Shown: positions 43,119 to 52,000 of the stretch, one piece after another | Position numbering within the stretch: the stretch's first letter is position 1 | Layout of the letters: each line of letters begins with the position of its first letter | DNA from: an uncultured Lachnospiraceae bacterium | GTDB lineage: Bacteria; Bacillota; Clostridia; Lachnospirales; Lachnospiraceae | Direction of reading: 5' to 3' | Assembly: GCA_910585625.1 (NCBI GenBank) | Contig: CAJUFQ010000009.1 | Coordinates: forward strand, 1 to 64,000 | Length of the DNA stretch: 64,000 bases | The notes under the pieces: model-generated | Told to the model about the DNA's origin: nothing | What the model saw: the letters and a program-made list of their open reading frames with translations, nothing else | Database searches by the model: none | Position numbers and translations under genes: made by a program

Positions 43119-43130
43119 TAGATAATTAGC

Positions 43131-43166
43131 AAGAAGGCGCTGCCATGGCAGGCCTTCTTTTTCTGT
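43131..43166 (+). terminator. Riboswitch expression-platform terminator
   Basis: AAGAAGGC (43131-43138) / GCCTTCTT (43152-43159) with a CTGCC/GGCAG-type inner stem, followed by TTTCTGTTTT, placed between the aptamer and the thiC start. Confidence 0.85.
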
Positions 43167-43199
43167 TTTCAAGTTCCCTGCCAGAAGGAGATTCTGATT

Positions 43200-44504
43200 A
43201 TGAGAGAATATGCAACGCAGATGGAAGCCGCCCGCAAGGGCATTGTGACGGAAGAACTGAAAAAAGTGGCCGAAAAGGAGCGGATGACGCCGGAGGAGCT
43301 GATGCCGCTGGTGGCAGAGGGGAAGGTGGCAATCTGTGCCAATAAGAACCATGCCTGCCTGAACCCGGAAGGAGTCGGCTCTATGCTGAGTACCAAGATA
43401 AACGTGAACCTCGGCGTGTCCCGGGACTGCAAGGATTATGATGTCGAGATGGAAAAAGTCATGGAGGCCGTGAACCTGGGGGCACATGCCATCATGGATC
43501 TGTCCTCCCATGGGGATACCATTCCGTTCCGCAGGAAGCTGACCTCAGAGTGTCCTGCCATGATTGGGACTGTCCCCGTGTATGATTCCGTCATCCATTA
43601 CCAGAGGGATCTGGCGACACTGACAGCACAGGATTTCCTGGACGTGGTGCGCCTCCATGCAGAGGACGGTGTGGACTTCGTCACCCTGCACTGCGGGATT
43701 ACCAGGAAAACCATTGAGCAGATAAAGAAGCATAAGCGGAAGATGAACATTGTCTCCCGGGGAGGTTCGCTGGTATTTGCATGGATGTGCATGACTGGGG
43801 AGGAGAACCCGTTTTATGAGTATTACGATGAGATACTGGAAATCTGCCGGGAATATGACGTCACGATATCCTTGGGGGATGCCTGCCGCCCAGGCTGCCT
43901 TGCGGATGGCTCCGACGTCTGCCAGATAGAAGAGCTGGTGCGGCTGGGAGAACTGACGAAACGCGCCTGGGAGCGCGATGTGCAAGTGATGGTGGAAGGG
44001 CCTGGGCATATGCCGATGGACCAGATTGCAGCCAACATGAAGATGCAGCAGACGCTCTGCATGGGAGCCCCATTCTATGTGCTGGGGCCTATCGTGACCG
44101 ATATCGCGCCGGGGTATGACCACATCACTTCGGCAATCGGCGGTGCGATTGCAGCGCAGAATGGCGCGGCATTCCTCTGTTATGTGACGCCTGCGGAGCA
44201 TTTGGCTCTGCCTAACGTGGAAGACGTGAAGCAAGGAATCATTGCTTCGAAAATTGCAGCTCATGCGGCGGACATTGCCAAAGGTGTACGCGGCGCACGG
44301 GAGATTGACGATAAGATGGCGGACGCCCGGCGGGAATTGGACTGGGAGAAGCAGTGGGCGTGTGCCATAGATCCGGAGACGGCGAAGAAGATCCGTGAAG
44401 ACCGTAAGCCGGAACATGATGATACCTGTTCCATGTGCGGCAAATTCTGTGCGGTGCGCAGCATGAACAAAGCGCTTTCCGGTGAGTACATAGACATTTT
44501 ATAG
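43200..44504 (+). CDS. thiC: Phosphomethylpyrimidine synthase ThiC
   Basis: 434 residues, the short Clostridia-type ThiC, start after AGAAGGAGA. Radical SAM enzyme converting 5-aminoimidazole ribotide to HMP phosphate in the cytoplasm. The C-terminal cluster motif CSMCGKFC (near residue 415) supplies the CxxCxxxxC [4Fe-4S] site; MEGPGHMPMDQI-like VEGPGHMPMDQIAANM, SLGDACRPG and the substrate-binding TLHCGIT are conserved. First gene under the TPP riboswitch. Confidence 0.97.
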   Translation: MREYATQMEAARKGIVTEELKKVAEKERMTPEELMPLVAEGKVAICANKNHACLNPEGVGSMLSTKINVNLGVSRDCKDYDVEMEKVMEAVNLGAHAIMDLSSHGDTIPFRRKLTSECPAMIGTVPVYDSVIHYQRDLATLTAQDFLDVVRLHAEDGVDFVTLHCGITRKTIEQIKKHKRKMNIVSRGGSLVFAWMCMTGEENPFYEYYDEILEICREYDVTISLGDACRPGCLADGSDVCQIEELVRLGELTKRAWERDVQVMVEGPGHMPMDQIAANMKMQQTLCMGAPFYVLGPIVTDIAPGYDHITSAIGGAIAAQNGAAFLCYVTPAEHLALPNVEDVKQGIIASKIAAHAADIAKGVRGAREIDDKMADARRELDWEKQWACAIDPETAKKIREDRKPEHDDTCSMCGKFCAVRSMNKALSGEYIDIL

Positions 44505-44556
44505 TGTCTGGCATCTTTCTTAGAGAGAAGGAGCAGGATCAGAGAAGGAGGTCAGA

Positions 44557-45132
44557 ATGAAAATTAATGGTAGTATGAAGTTAAATGATAGTATGAAGCT
44601 AAATGTCAGAAAACTGGCTCTGGCGGGGATGATGACTGCGCTTGGCGTATCCCTGTCGGCATTTTCTTTTCCGGTGGGGGCTTCGAGGTGCTTTCCCATC
44701 CAGCATCTGCTGAATGTGCTTGCCGGTGTGTTCCTGGGCCCGGGATATGCGTTGGGTTTTTCCTTTTCCACAGCGTTGATTCGCAACCTTCTGGGAACTG
44801 GCAGCTTGCTTGCGTTTCCGGGAAGCATGATAGGAGCGTTGCTGGGAGCGTTGCTGTACCGCTTGAGCGGAAAGCTCTGGACGGCGTTTGCCGGAGAAAT
44901 GGTAGGGACTGGGATCCTCGGCGGTATATTGTGCTATCCGGTTGCGGTTCTTTTCATGGGGAACCAGGAGGCCGCGGTATTTACATATGTGCTTCCGTTC
45001 CTGGTCAGCACTATGGGAGGCTGCGCTATGGCGGCAGCGCTTTTGGGCATCCTCTGCAAGTCTGGTGCATTCCGCTATCTCAAAAGCATGGCGGAAGAGG
45101 GCGTGGATATGCAAAGAGGGCGTCTGCCATGA
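44557..45132 (+). CDS. thiW: ThiW, predicted thiazole-specific ECF transporter S component
   Basis: 191 residues, start after AAGGAGG. Five to six membrane helices; the sequence LALAGMMTALGV, FPIQHLLNVLAGVFLGPGYAL and TALIRNLLGTGSLLAFPGSMIGALL matches ThiW. The family is predicted to import the thiazole precursor as the S component of an energy-coupling factor transporter, sharing an AT module encoded elsewhere. The N-terminus has a short in-frame near-repeat (SMKLNDSMKLN). Overlaps thiM by four bases (ATGA). Confidence 0.92.
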   Translation: MKINGSMKLNDSMKLNVRKLALAGMMTALGVSLSAFSFPVGASRCFPIQHLLNVLAGVFLGPGYALGFSFSTALIRNLLGTGSLLAFPGSMIGALLGALLYRLSGKLWTAFAGEMVGTGILGGILCYPVAVLFMGNQEAAVFTYVLPFLVSTMGGCAMAAALLGILCKSGAFRYLKSMAEEGVDMQRGRLP

Positions 45133-46034
45133 GCTGCGGTTCTGAAGAAATGCCCCCGCAGCTGGCTGCCAGGATTTTCCGGGAGATAAAAGACCGCATG
45201 CCTCTCATCCATATGCTGCCCAATGCCGTTTCCGCAGCTTTCTGTGCGGATGGCCTGGCGGCGTTGGGGGCGCGGCCGTTGATGGCGGTCTCCGCTCTGG
45301 AAATGGAAGAAATTACGCAGCAGGCCGATGCCAGCGTCATCAATCTTGGACAGCTGGATGCTGGTAAGCTGGAAGCGGCCAGCCTGGCAGTGGAAACAGC
45401 AGCCAGGGTAAAGAAACCGCTGGTACTAGACCCGGTAGGCTGCGGGGCGTCTCAGTTCCGCCTGCAGTCCGTGCAAGATCTCCTGGCGTTGCCCTGGCAA
45501 GGCATCATAAAGGGGAATCGCTCAGAAATCTATAGCATTCAGCAGGGGCGGCTTACCTGGGAAGGCATTGACGCTGTGGAAGAGCATGAGCTGTCAGGAC
45601 GGATACCCCCTGGCAGGGTCTGCCTGGTGACCGGGGCGGAGGATCTTGTGCTGTGGGACAAAAAAAGTGTGCGTCTTTCCTCTGGCAGGGGGCGTTTTCC
45701 GACGGGAATAAGCCGATACAATATAGTAGGAAGCGGCTGTCTGCTGGGAGCTGTGGCAGGCGCGTGTTACAGTGTCGTTTCCGGGAGAACGGCCTTTTTT
45801 TGCGGGATGGACAGGCAAGGACAGGGGGCAGCGGCGGCAGTGTCGTCTGTGGCCGCTTCCCTGGGGATGGCGTTTGCCTTGGAGAAAGCAGCTTTGGCAC
45901 AGGGATACGGAATGGCGAAGACGGCTCTGCTGGACGCGCTCAGCGTTCTTGATGGCAAAGAATTTGAAGACTGGCTGTGGCAGGGAAATTGGCCAGAGGA
46001 AGGATGGACGGCATGGGAGGCTGGCTGTATTTGA
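45129..46034 (+). CDS. thiM: Hydroxyethylthiazole kinase ThiM
   Basis: 301 residues from ATG 45129. Phosphorylates 4-methyl-5-(2-hydroxyethyl)thiazole for salvage. Ribokinase-like features: a PLIHMLPNAVSAAFCADGLAALGARPLM start, VLDPVGCGAS, IKGNRSEI and the catalytic GSGCLLGAV loop with Cys. The N-terminal HxxTN motif reads HMLPN, a diverged form, and the protein is slightly longer than usual (about 265-275) through its C-terminus. Overlaps thiE. Confidence 0.93.
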   Translation: MSCGSEEMPPQLAARIFREIKDRMPLIHMLPNAVSAAFCADGLAALGARPLMAVSALEMEEITQQADASVINLGQLDAGKLEAASLAVETAARVKKPLVLDPVGCGASQFRLQSVQDLLALPWQGIIKGNRSEIYSIQQGRLTWEGIDAVEEHELSGRIPPGRVCLVTGAEDLVLWDKKSVRLSSGRGRFPTGISRYNIVGSGCLLGAVAGACYSVVSGRTAFFCGMDRQGQGAAAAVSSVAASLGMAFALEKAALAQGYGMAKTALLDALSVLDGKEFEDWLWQGNWPEEGWTAWEAGCI

Positions 46035-46672
46035 TTGCAGATTTTTCATATGGGGAACGGAAGATACAAGAAGCGTTGGCTGCGGGAGTGGATTTCATCC
46101 AGCTCCGTGAAAAAGGAATTTCCTCAGCAGAATACTTAAAGCGTGCGAAGCGGCTGCGGGAGTTGACGCAGGGCGGCGGCACGAAGCTGATTATTAATGA
46201 CCGGCTGGACATCGCGATGCTTTGCGGCGCGGACGGTGTGCATCTGGGGCAGTCGGACGTCCCGGTCAGGGATGCAAGGCGGCTGCTCGGCACGGAGAAA
46301 ATCATTGGGGCCACGGCAAAGACTGTGGAGCAGGCACGGCAGGCAGCCGCGGACGGGGCAGATTACCTGGGCAGCGGGGCCTGGTTCCCTACAGAGACGA
46401 AGGCGGACGCCGTGCCGATTTCGGCGGAGGTTTACCGGGCAATCCTTGCAAATGCCCCAATTCCCAATGTGGCGGTGGGGGGCATTACCGCAGAAAATGG
46501 ATGCAGGCCGCTTGCATGTGGTGCGACAGGGCTTGCCGTCTCCGCAGGTATCCTGAAAGCGGACAGCCCTGCCAGAGAGGTCAGGGAGCTGCGGGAACTT
46601 ATCAGCAAATCCTGCAAGGACAGAAAGAAAGAGGAGAAATATGAAGACAGTGCTTACGATAGCCGGCAGTGA
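46013..46672 (+). CDS. thiE: Thiamine-phosphate synthase ThiE
   Basis: 219 residues from ATG 46013, nine bases after AGAGGAAGG (ATG 46004 is an alternative). TIM-barrel enzyme joining HMP pyrophosphate to thiazole phosphate. Conserved segments: VDFIQLREKG, LIINDRLDIA, GADGVHLGQSD, DYLGSGAWFPTETKAD and VAVGGIT. Starts within thiM and overlaps thiD by 32 bases, so translation of the three is coupled. Confidence 0.96.
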   Translation: MGGWLYLIADFSYGERKIQEALAAGVDFIQLREKGISSAEYLKRAKRLRELTQGGGTKLIINDRLDIAMLCGADGVHLGQSDVPVRDARRLLGTEKIIGATAKTVEQARQAAADGADYLGSGAWFPTETKADAVPISAEVYRAILANAPIPNVAVGGITAENGCRPLACGATGLAVSAGILKADSPAREVRELRELISKSCKDRKKEEKYEDSAYDSRQ

Positions 46673-47447
46673 CTGCAGCGGAGGGGCTGGGATACAGGCG
46701 GACTTAAAAACAATCGCATCACTGGGGCTGTATGGTGAGAGCGCAGTTACGGCTCTGACAGCACAGAATACAATGGGGGTAACGGATCTTTTGCCGGTAT
46801 CCCCTGATTTTTTGCAGGAACAGCTGGAATGCGTGTTTACAGATATTGTGCCGGATGCCGTGAAAATAGGGATGATTACGGGCATCGGGCAGATGCGGGC
46901 AATCCGCGACTGCCTGGTGAAATACAAGGCAAGGCACGTAGTGGTGGATACCGTGATGGTTTCCACGAGCGGACGGCAGCTGATGGAGCCTGGGGCCCTT
47001 GCCTATTACCAGAAGGAGATTCTTCCTCTGGCAGAAATTTACACGCCAAACCTCCCTGAAGCGGAGCTGCTGTTAAAAACAACCATAAAAACAAGAGAAG
47101 AAAGGGTTGCGGCAGTAAGGGAGTTTGCGTTACAATACAAAGGAATCATTTATTTAAAAGGCGGGCACGACATGGGCTGCGCAGACGATCTGTTTTACGA
47201 TGGAGAGGAGCTTGCCTGGTTTTCGTCGCCGCATATTGACAGCTGCAATACCCACGGGACGGGATGCACATTGTCCTCAGCCATTGCCTGCGGGCTGGCG
47301 ATGGGACTGTCGGCAAAAGAAAGCGCCGGAAAGGCCAAGGAATATGTCAGAGGGGCCATTGCGGACGGCATGGATTTAGGAAGAGGAAATGGGCCGCTGA
47401 ATCATATGTACCAGATGAAAAAACTGCAAAGGGGATTTTGGACATGA
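46641..47447 (+). CDS. thiD: HMP/HMP-phosphate kinase ThiD
   Basis: 268 residues, start after AAAGAGGAGA. Two successive phosphorylations of HMP. Motifs: TIAGSDCSGGAGIQADLKT at the N-terminus, VVDTVMVSTSG, TPNLPEAELLL, and the C-terminal anion-hole NTHGTGCTLSSAIA. Together with ThiC, ThiM and ThiE it completes thiamine phosphate formation from HMP and salvaged thiazole. Confidence 0.96.
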   Translation: MKTVLTIAGSDCSGGAGIQADLKTIASLGLYGESAVTALTAQNTMGVTDLLPVSPDFLQEQLECVFTDIVPDAVKIGMITGIGQMRAIRDCLVKYKARHVVVDTVMVSTSGRQLMEPGALAYYQKEILPLAEIYTPNLPEAELLLKTTIKTREERVAAVREFALQYKGIIYLKGGHDMGCADDLFYDGEELAWFSSPHIDSCNTHGTGCTLSSAIACGLAMGLSAKESAGKAKEYVRGAIADGMDLGRGNGPLNHMYQMKKLQRGFWT

Positions 47448-48442
47448 AGAAGAAATTATTCATGCTGGGGTTGGGATTCTGCCTGTTGGCAGCAGCCTGC
47501 AGCGGAAAGAACGCAGAAAAAGAGAAACACGTCAGCCAGAGTACGGAGGATGCCGCGAACCCATCCGGGAATGGGGACAAGTTGCAGGACGATGGCCTGG
47601 GAGCAGGAGGCGCATCCCAGGAGGAGGCGGACGGCAAAGGCCCGGGAGCAGATGGCAAGGACCAGGCAGAGGATGGCAAGGGCAGAGAAACAGGAGACGC
47701 ATCTCAGACGGAGGCAGGGGCCGGCAGCCAGACGGACAGCCAGGGACTGACAGAACCTCCTGAGGTGACGTTCAAGGATTATTCCCAGAACATCAATGAT
47801 GACGAAAGCGGCGCATTGATGCTGGCCGTGACGGAAAACTGCCCGGTCATTACCATCAAAGGGAAAGAGGATATCTCACAGAAAATGAATATGGTGTTTG
47901 AGCAGCAGCACATTTCTAACCAAGAGGAGATTGGGACGAAGGTGCAGCAGGCGAAAGATTACTATAAGGAATTGACAAAAGAGGAAGCCAAAGCCTGGGG
48001 CGGGTTCGGATATGGCATGACTTATAAGGCGGTTCATATCTCCACGCGGATACTTAGCATTGTGGCGGAAAGTTATGACTGGCAGGGCTCGGCACACCCG
48101 AATACGTGGACGTCCACGTATTGTTTTGACGTGACGACCGGGGACTTGCTCTATCTGGCGGATGTATTTAAAGATGAAGCAAAGGCACGGACAATCGTGG
48201 AGCGGCATATCTTGGACACCATTACGAAAGATCCTTATAAGGACGGGCTGATGGATGATTATGAGAGCTATGTTGGCGATATCATGACGGAGAATACATT
48301 TTACTTGACGGACAAGGGACTGACGGTAATCTGCAATCCTTATATGGTAACGACGTATGCGGTTGGCATGATTGAGATTAATGTCCCATATGAAGAGCTG
48401 AAAGAGACGATTCATGAGAAATATTTAGCCAGCATTAAATAA
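47444..48442 (+). CDS. Lipoprotein with DUF4163/DUF3298 domains
   Basis: 332 residues from ATG 47444, overlapping the thiD stop by four bases (ATGA). A lipoprotein signal ends in LLAAAC with the lipidated Cys at residue 19. A Gly/Asp/Gln-rich linker (about 20-110) is followed by a DUF4163-like part and a C-terminal DUF3298 domain (about 230-325; TGDLLYLADVFKD and NPYMVTTYAVGMIEINVPYEEL), as in the anti-sigma factor RsiV and related wall-associated proteins. No lysozyme-binding assignment can be made. Its translational coupling to a thiamine gene is odd; it may simply be co-transcribed. Confidence 0.85.
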   Translation: MKKKLFMLGLGFCLLAAACSGKNAEKEKHVSQSTEDAANPSGNGDKLQDDGLGAGGASQEEADGKGPGADGKDQAEDGKGRETGDASQTEAGAGSQTDSQGLTEPPEVTFKDYSQNINDDESGALMLAVTENCPVITIKGKEDISQKMNMVFEQQHISNQEEIGTKVQQAKDYYKELTKEEAKAWGGFGYGMTYKAVHISTRILSIVAESYDWQGSAHPNTWTSTYCFDVTTGDLLYLADVFKDEAKARTIVERHILDTITKDPYKDGLMDDYESYVGDIMTENTFYLTDKGLTVICNPYMVTTYAVGMIEINVPYEELKETIHEKYLASIK

Positions 48443-48512
48443 ATTGCAGCTGCATAGCATTGATATGGGGATAAGTTTCGCAGCGCGCTTGCGGTGCGGC
48501 CGGGAGGACGTC

Positions 48513-49025
48513 ATGGGGAAATCGCCGTTGACCACCTTGTGCTACATTGAAAAGGACGGAAAGTACTTGATGCTGCACAGGGTAAAGAAGGAAAAAGATG
48601 TAAATAAAGATAAATGGATCGGAATTGGCGGGCATTTTGAAGCTGGAGAAAGCCCGGAAGAATGTCTGCTCCGGGAAGTGAAGGAGGAAACCGGTCTTAC
48701 GCTGACTGGTTTTTCTTTTCGCGGGATTGTGACATTTTCCGCGGTTGGGTGGCCGGTAGAGTATATGTGCCTTTTCACGGCAGAGCGGTTCGAAGGGACG
48801 CTGGCAGAGTGTGATGAGGGAGTGTTGGAATGGGTGGCTAAAGAGGATCTTATGTCCCTGAACTTGTGGGAGGGGGACAAAATTTTTTTACGGCTCTTGA
48901 TGGATAACGCCCCGTTTTTTTCCCTGAAACTAAGCTACGACGGGGAGGAGCTGACGGAAGCAGTGTTGGATGGGAAAGATATCAGAGGATGTTCCGCCGA
49001 GGGGATGTTCTGGCAGAAGTGGTAA
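48513..49025 (+). CDS. NUDIX hydrolase (MutT-like)
   Basis: 170 residues from ATG 48513 after GGGAGGA. The Nudix box GX5EX7REUXEEXGU is complete (GGHFEAGESPEECL then LREVKEETGL, near residues 36-58). A TLCYIEKDGKYLMLHR start suggests the 8-oxo-dGTP diphosphatase-like group. Hydrolyses a nucleoside diphosphate derivative; exact substrate unknown. Ends 18 bases before the subtilisin gene. Confidence 0.92.
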   Translation: MGKSPLTTLCYIEKDGKYLMLHRVKKEKDVNKDKWIGIGGHFEAGESPEECLLREVKEETGLTLTGFSFRGIVTFSAVGWPVEYMCLFTAERFEGTLAECDEGVLEWVAKEDLMSLNLWEGDKIFLRLLMDNAPFFSLKLSYDGEELTEAVLDGKDIRGCSAEGMFWQKW

Positions 49026-49043
49026 CAGATGGGAGGGAAAGCC

Positions 49044-52000
49044 ATGAAAATGGGAAAACGGATGCAGCGGCTGACAGCTCTGGCCTTGTCACTGAGCCTG
49101 GCATTTATGATGACTGGCAGCGCCAGTGCAGGGAAGAAGCTGGCGGAGGCGGAAGGAATCAAGGCAGTGACCCCTGCAGATGGGAAGCGGCAGAAGGCAG
49201 GCGGGCAAGGAACCGGGAACTTGCAGGAAGCAGGTTCAGGCAGCGGAAGCCTGCAGTGGGAGGAAATAAAGGGAGAAGCGGGGGCAGGCATAGAGGCCAG
49301 ACAGACGCCGGATGCCAGCGGCAGTGCGATGCTGGATTCGGAGGAAGTCCGGGTGTTTGTCGTGCTGGAAGGAGAGTCAGCCCTGGAAGGCGGCTTTTCT
49401 GCCAGAGGGATTAGCAATGATGCGCGGGCGCAGAGTTTTGCGGATCAGACGCAGGCACGGCAGGAGTTAGTGCTTGGAGACATCCAACGGGCAGTCGGCA
49501 GGCATCCCCTGAATGTGCGCTACCAGTTCAGCCTGCTTTCCAATGCCGTTTCTGCAGATGTGCAGTATGGAGACATTGAACGCATTCAGGAGGTTGAAGG
49601 CGTAAAAGATGTGTATATTGTCCCGAAATACCGCCTGCAGGAGGCGGCAGAACCCAGCACAATCACGGCGGGCGAGATGGTAGGAAGCTATGAGGCGTGG
49701 GATGGCGGGTATACCGGGGCAGGCCAGCGCATTGCCATCATCGACACCGGGATTGACCTGGATCATCCTTCCTTTGACGCGGGGGCTTTTGGCTATGGCA
49801 GGAAGATGACACAGCAAAAGTCCGGGTATAAGGCAGAAGCAGGGGAATTGTTGAATGTCCAAGAGATTGCCAAGGTTTTTGGAAAACTTAAAGCAAGCAG
49901 TAAAGGAGCGGGGAAAAGTCCTAAAAACCTATACAAAAATAAGAAAATTGCATTTGCATTTAATTACGCTGGAGATAATTTGAATGTAGATAGCGGGAGC
50001 GGGGACCATGGCACGCATGTGGCGGGCATTGCCGCGGCAAATCAGTATGTGCCGGCAGGAGACGGCAAGTACCGGCTGCAGCGGGATGGGGTCGTGGGGA
50101 TTGCCAAAGACGCCCAGCTGTTGGTGATGAGGGTGTTTGATGGCAGCGACGAGGCATTCAGCGACGATTATATGGCGGCGGTGGAGGATGCGCTGCTTTT
50201 GGGGGCGGATGTGGTAAACCTGAGCATGGGAACGCCCAATCCCGGGGAGAGCGAGGCGTTTTCCGGGGAGGAGTTTGTAAACCAGGTGTTCCAAAGGCTG
50301 TTGGACAGCGATATGGTGGTGAGCGTTGCCGCTGGGAACTATGGATCCTGGGCAGAATCCAGCAGTGTTGGACACAACCGCATCCAGGATGTCAATATGA
50401 ATATGGTGGGATATCCTGGATCTTATGCAAATGCGCTCACGGTGGCAAGCGCAGTCAATGCAGGCTACAGTGACAGCGGCTTCATGATTGGGAAACGCAA
50501 ATATTTTTACCGCGACGCAGAAGGGAACGCAGCCGTTCCGTCCATGGCAACGCTGGACTCCAAAGGCGGGGGGACGGATTATGAATATGAATTCCTCTCG
50601 TCTTTCGGGGAAGCGGAAGATTATGCGGATATTGATGTCAGGGGTAAGGTCGTGATTATCAGCAAGGGCATCATCCCATATGAGGAAAAACATGAAAATG
50701 CTGAGAAGGCAGGGGCGGCGGCGCTGATTATCTGCAATGACGATTTGGGGTTCCCAAAGCTGAACCTGTCAGGTTCCAAAGCCAGCATCCCATGCGCCAT
50801 GATGGGATGGGAGGATAGCTGGTCGCTGGAGGAAAAAGGAACGCTTTGCATCTTTTCTGAGCCGCTGGGAAATAAAAAGGCGGCGCAGGGTTACCGCATG
50901 AGCGATTTCTCCGCCTGGGGCGTTCCTGGGGATCTTGCCTTGAAACCAGAGATAACGGCGCCTGGCGAAAACATTTATTCTTCCTTGTACGGCGGGGAAT
51001 ACGGATGCATGAGCGGTACTTCCATGGCTGCGCCCAGTATTTCCGGGATGAGCGCATTGGTATCAGAATATATACAGCGCAACGGTTTGGAAAAGAAGAC
51101 CGGGCTTAGCAGACGGGCGTTGACGCAGGCCCTGCTGATGGGGACGGCTGTCCCTCTTAAAGAAAAAGATAAGGAAGAATATTCGCCCAGGAAGCAGGGC
51201 AGCGGACTTGCCAACGTGAGAGCGGCCACTACTACGCCGGCCTATATCCTGGTAGGCGAAAAGGAGGGGAATGACGGCAAGGTGAAAGCGGAACTGGGAG
51301 ACGACCCGGGCAGGAAGGGCGTCTATGAATTTACCTTCCAGGTCTGCAACCTTACCGAGAAGAACCAGTATTATTCCCTGGAAAGCTCCGTGCTGACGGA
51401 GGGGGTTGAAGACGGGGAATGGATTGCCGAAAGTTCCCATAAGCTTCAGCCTCAAGTGACCTATTCTTCAGACAGCCAGGTACTTATGTACGACTTGAAC
51501 AAAGACGGAACTGTGGATGAAGCGGATGCGCTGGAATTGCTGCGCCATGTCAATGAATCCGTCTGCCTGGAACGGGTGGAGCGAAACAAGGGCAAATTTG
51601 ATTTCCATGAGGACGGCGTGATAAACACTGCGGACGTCTATGGGTTCCTGCAGGAACTGAAAGTTCCCACGAGAGATTTACAGGAGCAGACGCTTGAGGT
51701 GGAGCAGACAGCCAAGGTGTCGGTAAAGGTGGAACTGTCGCAGGCGGACAGGAAATACTTGGATGGAAATTTTGCGCATGGCATGTATGTTGACGGCTTT
51801 GTCTATCTGAGAGGGGCGGTGCAGCTGTCTGTCCCTATGCTGGCATTTTATGGAAGCTGGACGGAATCTTCCATGTTTGAGCCGTTTGACTATCTGGAGT
51901 TTGCAAACGGCGGCGCGGGAGGCGTGGTTTATTCTGGCGGGGAGATTGCCAACTACCTCAATTACTATATGGCGGAGGCGGACAGAGAGTTCTGCTATGG

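Noticed and set aside
44688..45128. Upstream extension of thiM
   Set aside because: It overlaps almost all of thiW in another frame; ATG 45129 with the ATGA overlap and the family start is preferred.
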